Assembly: GCA_918026815.1 (NCBI GenBank)
Contig: CAKJVC010000143.1
Location: 248,001 to 312,000, forward strand
Reading direction: 5' to 3'
Length of the DNA stretch: 64,000 nt
Origin: Chalara sp. BL73
Lineage: Eukaryota > Ascomycota > Leotiomycetes > Helotiales
Part shown: piece by piece, positions 35,192-44,989 of the stretch
How positions within the stretch are numbered: position 1 is the stretch's first letter
Layout: each line of letters opens with the position of its first letter
Made by a program: the position numbers and the translations under genes
Notes under the pieces: model-generated
Told to the model about the DNA's origin: nothing
What the model saw: only the letters and a program-made list of their open reading frames with translations
The model's database searches: none

Positions 35192-37360
35192 ATGGCAAAC
35201 CCAACCACAGGCATTGATTTCTTCTGCAAGATCAGCAGCCAACACTGGAATTTTGAGCAACTGTATTCTGCCTACAACTCGAATCCCAAGCGTTATATGC
35301 AGGATCACACATCAGCCGCCATCCAGCTTCGCGCTATCTTCTATCAAAACACCTATGGCAGCACAGATTCAGAAGTTGTGTCCGAGATTGCAAAGAGCGA
35401 GGGGTTACTAAAAGCTTTCTGTCTAGCAAGATTCGTGGAGTTGCGCAAATATGGCGTTGAAGGAGTGATATCTCTCCGGTCCGTAATTGAGGATGCGTAC
35501 AAGTACGCGGAGCAGTGGGAAGACGCTGAATTTCTTCGTTCGGTTTCGAAGTACTCGATGGACATGATACCCAGCGCTTATCTTGAGCACGATTACGTTG
35601 AGGTGTGCGAGCGTTGTCACACCGACCCTAATTACGCCTTAAGCAGATATCAGGCTCGTCAACAAGCTCTACCTCGACGACCGATGCCAAAGCGCGGTAA
35701 CGACTTTCTTTTGTCAACCTACTACCGCCGGAAGCGTGACATTGTTAATTACTGTTGGACGCGTTTAGTTGAGTTGTGTCTTTTTACTGGCCAAGCCCTC
35801 GAAGAAGGGATGCAGCAGATACAAAAAGAGGTGACGGGGAGAAGCAGATGGAACAATGACGAGTTTCGGGCTACAATGGCGGCGCCATCGGGTCCATTTT
35901 CAATACTCAGCTCTATCCGCAGCAAGGCTCAGTCTGCATTGAGTCATCTTCGGTGGTCCTATCAGCAACACCCAGCCTACCTTCGACAAGCGATCTCGTG
36001 GGAGTACAGATTTTTGTTATGGTCGTTGCTGTTTGCGACCGTCCTATGGGCTCTTGCTTATGTCTGGGATTGGGTATATTACACAGCGTGGAAACGTGTG
36101 GCTTATCATGTGCCAATTTTTGGCACAGTATTTCAACAGTGGTTTGGACCTGCGAAGCCTCCTTCCTGGGGATTTGAATGTCTCCGATCCAAGTTTTCAG
36201 ATACAACAGCACCCATCTACGACGCTGATCCTGAATGGAACAAGGACTTCCTGAGTTTCATGAACCAGACGCTGGACCTAGCGAAGATAGGAATGACCGA
36301 GGTTGCCCTCGTACCTATGATCACTACATCTCGGCATAATTTGGAATACGCTAGTGACTACATTAGTACGAGCCCCAAAATTCCCAAGTCTGACAGGAAG
36401 CGAATCGAGAGAGAACTTGAAACACTCATTGAAACGACTAGGGACCTGGAGCAACACTGCAAAAAATATGAAAACATGGTAGAGATTTTGTTGGCAAATC
36501 TTGAACTGCACCTTGAGACGACGTTACATAAAGTCTCGTCCATTGTTAACCTTACTATTAAGCTCAACCGCCAGCTCCCGCGCTGGGTAGAATATCTCAT
36601 TGAAGTAGGGGCAGATCTTTGCCTCGGTAGCATCACACAATCGAGGCCTGTAGCAGTTTTGTACTGTCTAATAACAATCTCGGTGGATTACATTTTAAAT
36701 TGCCAGTATACCGAACAAGACGAGCACTGCGTTCGATATAACTCGATTAGTCTTGACGAAGACATTGCCTTCAGACTAAATTTCGTAGATAACGGCAGTG
36801 GAGGATATAATCTTTCACAGATATCTGCTGAGTGGGGGTACTTCTTTGCGATCGTTAAGGCTGATGCCACGGAGCTTCAAATCAAGGCGACGCAAGGGGA
36901 GGAAATGATAAATTCGATTGAACGGGGCTTTAGGAAAGTTCAGCCACTGGCCTGGAAGGTATACGAGAGCGCTGGAAGGAAGGGCAAATATTTGCCCGAA
37001 GTTCCCTGGCCTTGCGGATGGGGATTGGATGCGTGGTGCAAGTCTAGCAAGCTAAAGGCAATAATGGAAGAGGAAGACTGGAAAAAGATAAGAAGCGACA
37101 TACAAAATTCGATGCAGGCTTATAGTCGGGCAAAGGTACATTTTGAGAGCACTGCGTACATCCTTGAAAATATGGATCGCCAGGTGGATAGGATGCGCAG
37201 GAAGACGGACAGTTTTCACCTCTGGACCAAAGGGAATTCGGACGCGGCGTCGCTGCGTGACTGGCTTATCGTCAGGAAGCTACTCTCCAAGGATCTACGA
37301 CCTGCCCTTCAGCTCCTTAATACTGCCCGTCGTCGAGTTGCAACTAAGGAAAGGATTTAG
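35192..37360 (+). CDS. large hypothetical protein with one hydrophobic segment
   Basis: Not recognised. Single open frame of 722 aa from the ATG at 35192, which has a strong context (gccATGg). An upstream in-frame ATG at 35171 would add seven residues but overlaps a probable acceptor site. Visible parts: a helical N-terminal region rich in aromatic and charged residues (about 1-230), a paired cysteine 'CERCH' near 140, a hydrophobic segment at about 273-297 ('LLWSLLFATVLWALAYVW') that could be a membrane span or deep hairpin, a coiled-coil-like stretch (about 370-450) with Lys/Glu-rich heptads, and a Trp/Cys-rich loop 'PWPCGWGLDAWCKS'. The sustained frame and codon pattern support a real protein. 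No function is proposed. Confidence 0.75.
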   Translation: MANPTTGIDFFCKISSQHWNFEQLYSAYNSNPKRYMQDHTSAAIQLRAIFYQNTYGSTDSEVVSEIAKSEGLLKAFCLARFVELRKYGVEGVISLRSVIEDAYKYAEQWEDAEFLRSVSKYSMDMIPSAYLEHDYVEVCERCHTDPNYALSRYQARQQALPRRPMPKRGNDFLLSTYYRRKRDIVNYCWTRLVELCLFTGQALEEGMQQIQKEVTGRSRWNNDEFRATMAAPSGPFSILSSIRSKAQSALSHLRWSYQQHPAYLRQAISWEYRFLLWSLLFATVLWALAYVWDWVYYTAWKRVAYHVPIFGTVFQQWFGPAKPPSWGFECLRSKFSDTTAPIYDADPEWNKDFLSFMNQTLDLAKIGMTEVALVPMITTSRHNLEYASDYISTSPKIPKSDRKRIERELETLIETTRDLEQHCKKYENMVEILLANLELHLETTLHKVSSIVNLTIKLNRQLPRWVEYLIEVGADLCLGSITQSRPVAVLYCLITISVDYILNCQYTEQDEHCVRYNSISLDEDIAFRLNFVDNGSGGYNLSQISAEWGYFFAIVKADATELQIKATQGEEMINSIERGFRKVQPLAWKVYESAGRKGKYLPEVPWPCGWGLDAWCKSSKLKAIMEEEDWKKIRSDIQNSMQAYSRAKVHFESTAYILENMDRQVDRMRRKTDSFHLWTKGNSDAASLRDWLIVRKLLSKDLRPALQLLNTARRRVATKERI

Positions 37361-38087
37361 GCTAGCAGGATTGCCATTTTTCAGGGTCGCAAATGCTGTA
37401 TTCCTGAGTCTGAATTGAAGGTGCAAGTATGTACCTGGACAAATGCATCGATTAGTTTACATGACAATCAAACAAGCGATGCTTTACGCATTTCCTTTCT
37501 AAGAACTTACGGCAGTTCTTGGCTCTATTTCAATGCCTCTTGAAATCCTGAACTCCGCAGCTCCGAACTGCGCCTTTGTGTGGAGAGCAAATTAATAGAT
37601 GCTCCCAAAAGCAGTTCTGGCCAGCCACAATTGGTTGGGAGGGTGTCCTCAGAAACATACAATTCGTTAAATACTGTAGGTCTACAGTGCAATTTTTGCG
37701 TTGTACAGCCACAGAAGGCATTTTGATCACCGATGCTGAGCAAGCAGTGCAATGTTATCAACAACAATGATACGTACACATCTTTGCAGCAACCTTGGTT
37801 AGGCACGTCGCCATGACTAAAGGTGGACACCAAGACAATCACATGACAATATAAATAGTTCAGCGTCATAGTCATCTTCTGTCGCAACCCCACTCTTTTG
37901 ATCTTCCCGTAGCATAACCATAAAAAGTAAATCCCATCCTTGTTTGAAAAAAATAAAAAAATTAAGGGGGGAAATTACCAATCTCGATTATTGCGCGTGA
38001 TCCCGTGATCGGGCCTCAGCTCCTGACGACGCCGAAAAAGCTCCCCAGGAAACATCTCCGCAAATCACATAGCGCAAAGGAAGAAGC
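37361..38087. other. intergenic, 0.7 kb
   Basis: No gene recognised. The A/G-rich run before 37980 and the following GC-richer stretch are likely ATL1 promoter. Confidence 0.55.
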
Positions 38088-38804
38088 ATGGCGCGTACCG
38101 ACGAGGCCGAGGCCTTCTTTCACGCCGTTTATAGCGCGATCCAGGAGATACCGTATGGGAAAGTGACCAGCTACGGGCACATTGCGAAGCTAGTGGGTAC
38201 TCGTAAGTTTGATCAGCGCTCTGCCGGTGCCTGCCAGATTCGGCGTCGAGTTCTGGGCTGGTATCGTTTCTAATGATGGGTTTTACTTTATTTCATAAAA
38301 AAATATAAATATATATGAAGCAATATTTACAGGTGCTTGCTCATTCAGGGTTTCAGAGGGGAGGGGGGTGGTGTTAAATTGGTGTCGAAATCAGAGGACC
38401 AAAGCCCAAGATTGATGCAAGACTAATTAATGCCTCGTCACAGCACAGAGACCGAGACAAGTTGGCGTCTGCCTTAAGCATCTTCCATCGGACCCTTCCC
38501 ACACGTTCCACAATGGTAATGTTCCTTGGCAGCGAGTGATCAACTCACAAGGCATTATCTCGCCCCGGTATACCGCTTAATCGTCCACCCAACCCTCTAC
38601 TTGAACTGACAACTTCCCAGGGGACATCCGTCCGGAGCCGCTCACCAAGCTCAAGTGTTACGAGGTGAAGGTGTAACCGTCAACACCAGCGCGATGGGTG
38701 AATTGAGAATAGATTTAGGCGAGCACGGTTGGTTTCCAAGACAGCTTCCGAGCGAGGAAGCTGCTGGCTTGGCTCCCCATATCGAATCAGACGAAGAACA
38801 CTAA
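38088..38804 (+). CDS. ATL1: alkyltransferase-like DNA repair protein (ATL)
   Basis: Non-enzymatic relative of O6-methylguanine-DNA methyltransferase that binds O6-alkylguanine and hands it to nucleotide excision repair. Three exons (38088-38202, 38444-38567, 38621-38804; introns 241 and 53 nt) give 140 aa. Key segments: 'IQEIPYGKVTSYGHIAKLVG' at about 18-37, 'PQRPRQVGVCLKHLPSDP' directly after the first splice, and 'VPWQRVINSQGIISPRG' around 65-81. In methyltransferases the last motif is PCHR with the acceptor cysteine; here Trp67 takes its place, which defines ATL proteins. The first intron is unusually long for this window, but its ends (GTAAGT, CTAAT, CACAG) and the restored family sequence support it. 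Without splicing only a 61-codon frame would be seen. Confidence 0.92.
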
Positions 38805-39385
38805 TAGACAAAACGGTGAGATGGCAATCACAGGTGAAAATAGTGGCTGGTGGAAAAGGCAATTGAAGACTTAAAAGCTATGAAGTAGGATAGAAGAAGC
38901 ATCTATCACAACCTTTTGAAACCCTTCAGAAGCCACTCCCTCTAATGTAATAACCATGGTCCAAATCTCTGCCACTCTCTCAGCTTCGCCACTCCATTGT
39001 GTCTTCCAATGAGAATTGGCCCCTCCCGTCCTCCCATGCTGATTGGCGAAGTGTCAGATGTCCAATCTTATTGAAAGCAGGTATCGAGCGATTGTTGACT
39101 AGATCTGTTGATTTGATATCAGATATGTTCAGAAGTGTAGTACACGTACCCACAGCAAGTAAATTCCGAGTTGTCTACCGAATGACTTAGCTATGTGGGA
39201 CGTGTCATAATGTAACTCTTTGGCTTCTCATCTTTCCACCGCAACGTGGAGCACTGGGATCCCTTGCCATATAGTCACCCAGAATAAAGCATTGGGCAGG
39301 AACCCAGAGAGTGCTAAACTAATTCCTGCATGATGCATGTGCATCGGCGCTGTAATTCTTCGCCTTTGGTCTTCAAATTGACGGC
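38805..39385. other. intergenic, 0.6 kb, converging 3' ends
   Basis: Lies between the ends of ATL1 and PBP1. Nothing further recognised. Confidence 0.6.
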
Positions 39386-42301
39386 TCATTTAGTCTCCTC
39401 CACCCCGTCTGTCCCTCGCGACTGGGGTCCGTTTGGATTGTTTGGAGGTCCGCTCTGCGCATGCTGTGAAAAGTTCTTATTATAGTTGCCGTTCGGATGA
39501 TTGCTCCTTGGTTGCTGTGGTTGAAATTGGCCCATTTGCTGTTGAGGACTGGTGCCAAATTGGTTTGGCCCAGGATAGTTTCCTCTCATTGGCACTGCGC
39601 CTATGTTAGCACGAGCTACAGAAATTGATGTCAAGCAGAACCTACTTTGTTGTGGTTGACCATAAACTTGATTAACATTTCCATATGTAGGGCCTGGGCT
39701 CATACCAGGGTTCATTCCCCCATACATTTGCTGTTGATGGCCTTGCTGCGATCCTTGGCTCATCATCATTGGTGCACCTCTGCCTGGACTTGGGTAGCCA
39801 TTGACTCCCGGCATCACAGGTGGCCCATTTCCAGGTGGGATGAAGTGTCCCTGTCCCTGAGGATATACCATGTGAGGGGCAGGTGCCATTCCTTGAGATG
39901 TCATAAAACCAGGCCCAGGATTCTGCATCATAATGTGTTGGCCCATGTGCGGCTGCTGTGGCATGAATTGGTGGCTTTGTGACAGAGATCTATATTGTTG
40001 CATTGGCGGGGCACCTGGGTACATCATTTGAGGGTTGTAAGCCATCTGGGCGGCCCCATTCATCGATGGGGACGGGAATGCCAATGGTGCGTTCTGCATG
40101 CGCGGCGATGTATAGGATTGTGCAGATTGCGATGGAACCATTCGATGGTCATCTGCTCCATTGAAAGAGGCATTCGGACCGTGTTGAGCATGTAAGTTCA
40201 TATGTGGCGGACGAGGTGAAGGTCTCGGTCCTCCGCCATGTTGTAGATGAGGTGGAAGCTGATACTGATGCGCAGCCTGTGGGACGGCATGTGGCGGGAT
40301 AGGTGACAAGGTCTGTGGTGGAAATGGGGTCATCTCGAAGAGCTTGGCATAGTTCATATGTATGGTTGAACTTTCAGTATCGTCTTTTGCAGCAATCCTC
40401 CACACTGGTGGTGTTTCGTATGCAGGCTTCAATCCGCCCGTAGCCTTCCAATCCTTTCCTGCGGGTGGCTTCAAAGAAATGATGTATTCCATGGCATTGA
40501 ACTTTCCTGCGATGGATGGTCGCTCTGAATCCGCGACAGGCTTGCTTCCGCCCTTGAGCAATGACTTGACCACTGGCGGTGCTGATTCTGCTACGGTTGC
40601 AGCTGATCGTGGGCTGGATCCTGTGCTAGGATTGCCATTTGGATTGAAAGTCGGAGCGTGTGGGCTAGGGCGGAACTCGCTACTGTTTGGGTTCAATCTT
40701 CCCTGTGCACTTCCTACACCACTCGATCTGCGTGAGAAGTTAGGATCGACCAAGTTGGATGGTCCAGTGGGCGGGGGTCTAGGATCATGAACTGGAATAG
40801 GATTCAACTGCATTTGTCCTTGCTTGTTGTCCCACTGCCTTGACCTGTTGTTGGGATTTCCAGGTTGTGGCCTGAATTGCTGGTGAGGTAGGTTCTGTTG
40901 GCCTTGTGGTAGGGGTCTGTCATTAGGTCTGTAAGACTGCAAGTGATTTGGCTGGTAATTCGGGTTACGACCATTGCCCTGGCGATTTGGCAAGTTAGAT
41001 GGTGGTGTTCCATGAGTTGTGCCGGTAGGACGCTGTGATGCTTTATTGTCTGCAGCAGGCGCCGGGATTTTCACGGCTTCAGTTGCTTGAGCTGTAGCTT
41101 CTTCAGCGTTGCGCTTGGCCTTTTCTTGTATCGCCTTTTGCTTCTGAGGGTCTTTTGCGATAATGGAGATAAGATCCGAAGGGACCGGTGTGTGAAGCTT
41201 GAAGCTATCAGCAAACTTCTTCAGGTCATTCAGCTTGATCTCTTTATCACTGCGAGCTTTGGCTGAGCGATGCTGCTGAACATTTTTTCTCTCATTGTTG
41301 GCAAACGTCTTGAATGCTGAGGCTACATCCCGCTCCACCGTCGCAGTGTGATTTGGCACACCATCAGGCTTCACATGCGGCGAGGCTGTCCGGCTAGTAT
41401 TCGCTGCAGGTGGATCTACTGGCTTGGGCTTTAAATCAGTCGTAGTAGTTGATCCAGCCGTGGTTGAAGGTATAGGTGCTTCTGTTTTGAGCTCTTTTGG
41501 AGTGGGTGTTGCGGCAGGCTTGGCTTTATCTGCAGGTTTTGAAAGTGATATGATCGCAGGATCAATCGGCGCTCCGGCCACTGTTGCCTGCCCGGGCCCG
41601 GTGGGAGGTCGCTTGGCAGGCGGTGTATACTTATTGTTATTCGACGAGCTTAGAGGAGGAAAATCCTGTCTGCGAACACCACTATATCTTCTATAAGTTA
41701 GCAAAGACTGATATCTGCCAGAACAAAGCAAGCTCACCTATCTTCTTCATCAAGGCCGTTATCGCCTTTCGACAGATTGTCTCTGATGCGTTCCTCTGCG
41801 ACATGTGAATTGGTAGCCACGCTACGCTCAATCTCCTTCGCCTTTCTGTCTGCGTCGGCCAATCTTTGCTTGTATTGTGGATGGCTCTTGTCAATTGCCG
41901 TGGTATAAATTTCATCGCGATAGTCGGTGGTTATACCAAATCGCTTCTCGTTCTCCGCAAATTGGTCCCACCCGCTAGTGCTACTTGTTGATTTTATGTT
42001 GCTAGATTCCAGTGAGCCATCAACGTCTCCTTGAGCGTCTGGAACCCATCGTTGAAGGGTACGCTCCCCTTGGATTCTTCCTCCCGAAATTGCACTGTCC
42101 GTACGAAACGAGTTATTATTGCCTACTATCATTAGAACATGTAGCTTTCAAGGTAGTGTGTGATGTACCATTCTGGGACTTTCCATCGGCCTTGTTTATG
42201 CTGCCTGCTGCCATAGCTCTTCCCTGAAATGACATGCTTTGTTGATCTTTAAGTTTGGCCGTACCGTTCGACAGCTCGTTGGGCTTCTTCCCCGACACCA
42301 T
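39386..42301 (-). CDS. PBP1: Pbp1/ataxin-2 homologue lacking the LSm domain
   Basis: Cytoplasmic RNA-granule scaffold that binds poly(A)-binding protein. Four exons (42301-42169, 42125-41738, 41690-39646, 39594-39386; introns 43, 47 and 51 nt) give 924 aa. After a short N-tail ('GSINKADGKSQN') comes 'NNSFRTDSAISGG', then the LsmAD domain at about 100-150 ('FGITTDYRDEIYTTAIDKSH'), 'DEEDRRYSGVRR', a PAM2-like motif 'RLNPNSSEFRP' at about 505-515, and a long Gln/Pro/Met-rich low-complexity C-terminus. The LSm fold that precedes LsmAD in canonical members is absent: only a 43-nt intron separates the N-tail from the LsmAD side, and no LSm-like coding stretch is visible upstream. Intron 3 is a multiple of three without a stop. 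Confidence 0.88.
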
Positions 42302-43144
42302 ATTCAAAATTAAATAAACAATTCTTCCTTCCGAAAGATTATATCAAGAACCGCTGAAGTTGGAGAAAGCTATCTGTGATCATGATTAGTGTTTGTGAAG
42401 CAGAATAAGAACGGGGGGGTGAAAGACTTTGGGACCCAGCCCGTGTTCCCAAACATGAAAGTGTGGTCAAAACAACGGTTGAGCGAACACCGTTTCGGGA
42501 AAATGTAAAATAGGGAATTCTTACCTATTACTTCACAACAGCAGCGCGCCTGATCTGCTGAATTGATGCGGTCTGATGGATGAATGACACTTTTTGATTG
42601 TGGAGTGATGAATTCCGGCTTGTATGGAAAAGTGAACAGTTGGCACTGAAAAAACGCTGTCAACTATAGACCAAGGAATATTAGCTTTGCTGCATTGTGA
42701 GTGATCGACTGCAGCATGCTCCTGATCGTGGAGGTCGATGGAGGAAGCTGTGGTGGATGCTCAAAGGTGTTGAGAGGCTGGGCCGGTCTGGGGTGCTTAC
42801 CTCAAAAGATTGGAGAACGAAACCTCCTCTGCCCCAAATGCGCAACCACAACCGATTAAACGGAAGCCTCTCCTTTTCGCGCAAGCGTGTGAGGAGAAAG
42901 GGAGGTATCGAGGGGATGAGGTGGTGGATTGCAAAAGAGAAAAGGGTGCTGGATCTGAAGCGAAACGAAATGTTCCCAGAGCCAAAGAAGGAAAGGAACA
43001 CGCGCGATGCCAAAGAAACTACGCTCCTAATCTGCCGTCGCACTCTCTTGCCATCGACCCTCCAAGGCTCGGGAGGCTAGCAAGAAGAGAATGAGAAGAC
43101 AAAGATGACACAATTGGACTGGAGGTACTGCAGTCAACAAGTAC

Positions 43145-43155
43145 GGGGGGGGGGG
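43145..43155. repeat. poly-G run
   Basis: Eleven consecutive G in a purine-rich stretch upstream of PBP1. Confidence 0.85.
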
Positions 43156-43329
43156 AGGGTGAATGGGGGAGGAAGGAGGAAGTTGTTAGTTTAACTGTAG
43201 CCGTAGCAGTAGTGACTACTAGCAGTTCGGTTCAGAAAGGTGAGAAAGATGGTGGTTCGGTAGTGGATTTTTAGTCAGAACAGGATGGCTGGCTCTGACT
43301 GGCTACAGCCTTTTTTGGTTTTGGGTTGT

Positions 43330-43349
43330 GGGGGGGGGGGGGGGGGGGG
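43330..43349. repeat. G20 homopolymer
   Basis: Twenty consecutive G on the plus strand, immediately left of a CT-rich microsatellite. Its length in the assembly is unreliable by nature. Confidence 0.85.
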
Positions 43350-43369
43350 CCGCTACGGATACATCGTAC

Positions 43370-43425
43370 TTCTTCTCCCTCTCTCTCCTTCTCTCTCTCG
43401 CTCTCTCTGTCTCTCTCCCTGGCCT
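43370..43425. repeat. imperfect (CT)n microsatellite
   Basis: Pyrimidine-rich tract of CTCTCTC units; its complement is a GA tract upstream of PBP1. Confidence 0.8.
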
Positions 43426-43519
43426 GACTACTGCCCGAGCGCACTTTTCCTAAAGAGGTAGAGTGGATCTCTTCCCGAAACCACCCCAGCTTTTCCTTTC
43501 TTTTTCGAAACTCAAGAGT

Positions 43520-43552
43520 TAAAATAAAAATAAATAAATAAATAAATAAAAA
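43520..43552. repeat. (AAAT)n microsatellite
   Basis: Run of about seven AAAT/TAAA units. Confidence 0.8.
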
Positions 43553-44989
43553 TTGTCGCGATGGGATATGGTTCAAGGAAATCGAGATGAAATAATAGAT
43601 AGCAATCACCGTCCCTCCAAATGCTAGTTCGAGATCCCGATTGCATGTCCTTGGAAACGGGAACTACGATAATTTGCTACGTGGTGTTCAAGCAGGCACC
43701 TGTTGTTCGAACAAAGCCGGCCAATTTTATTTCTTCAATTTATTCGGGCACAAAGTGTGGTGCTCTTTGCAGCCTGTTAGAGATTCTTGGGAGGCCCCGT
43801 TTTGCGTGCGTGCCCTACGATTGAAACTGGATATTCCTCATCGAGAGCACGATTTAATTTGCCCAAGCAATATTATCACTTTACCGGTCCCCCTCAGCAA
43901 TGCAAATGCGCATCTCCAAATTTGGGCTCGTAGGTGGTGAATTCCTCGAAACCCAGGCTCTGGATGAAATGATCTACGCGGCAGCGGGCACCGGTCGCTA
44001 GGCGTTTTTAGCTCTGGGGCTGCTGAGGCTATTGCAACACAATCCTGTTTACGATGCCTTAATACCCACGTAGGGCGAGATTAAAATATGGCTGGCTAAA
44101 TGTCATTTGCCTCATGGATTCCGTTGGCAATGAAAAAGAAAATCATAGACAGCGAGATGGTAGAGCTGATTCATTTAATCATTGTTCCCGAGGATTCACT
44201 CTTTTGGTTGAGATCCAATCTTTCCAAAAAAAAAAAAATCCAAAAAAACCGAGAAAAATGCGGAGATTATCCATCAGGTGCTGTATTTGCCTTGAAGGAC
44301 AATACGAAACCAGACACCATGGCCAGTAAGAAGGGCTCGGAAACCATCATGTTACACAAGTAGGATGTTTCTGTTGGATGTGGCTGTTCTCCTGCCTCAG
44401 CCTCATCTGATGTGAGTTCACTAAGAACAAATTATTGGATAAAGGCCTATCATTTGCTTAGTACATTGCAATGACTAGAATTCTAGCTGGGTAGAATGGC
44501 AAGTCTCATATCATAGACACCTTTCCCTCAGTACACACAAGCATGTATAATATACATGGCACTTCGATCGCAGCAATGAAGCCCTCCTTGCGCAAACTAG
44601 CCAAGCCTAGCCCTGAAATCCTTACCCCATGAAGAATAGACAAAATGTCTCCCCCAGGCGCTATTTATATCAACAAGCCGGAAATACTGATGAAGATAGT
44701 GTATGAATGATTGGGTTGATGGAAACCTGAGCTTAGTTCTGGCACTTTCCTGTCTGGTTGTCTAACTACGTCTTGCGCGAATGGTATTGACAGGGTCTGC
44801 ACGTTTCAGTCGTTACCAGCCATCGATAAAGTACCTGTCCCTGTATCGACAGTATCTTCACATTTTAGCGAGGTTCAAACTGATGAGGCAACCCGAACTT
44901 ATCACATCCAACCCAACACTTCACCTTGATCCCGAACTGATCCTCAATGTGGCTATGAGGCCATTTTCCACCCTGAGTCAACACTGCAC

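Larger units (their letters stand above)
42302..44989. other. gene-poor 2.7-kb interval with simple repeats
   Basis: No gene supported. Open frames on both strands at 42680-43095 are compositionally odd and mutually overlapping. The left part should contain the PBP1 promoter and leader, the right part the BUD6 promoter. Simple repeats are listed separately. Confidence 0.55.

Noticed and set aside
42680..43095. Overlapping frames on both strands (120, 127, 94 codons)
   Set aside because: Compositionally skewed, mutually exclusive, and inside the likely PBP1 leader/promoter.
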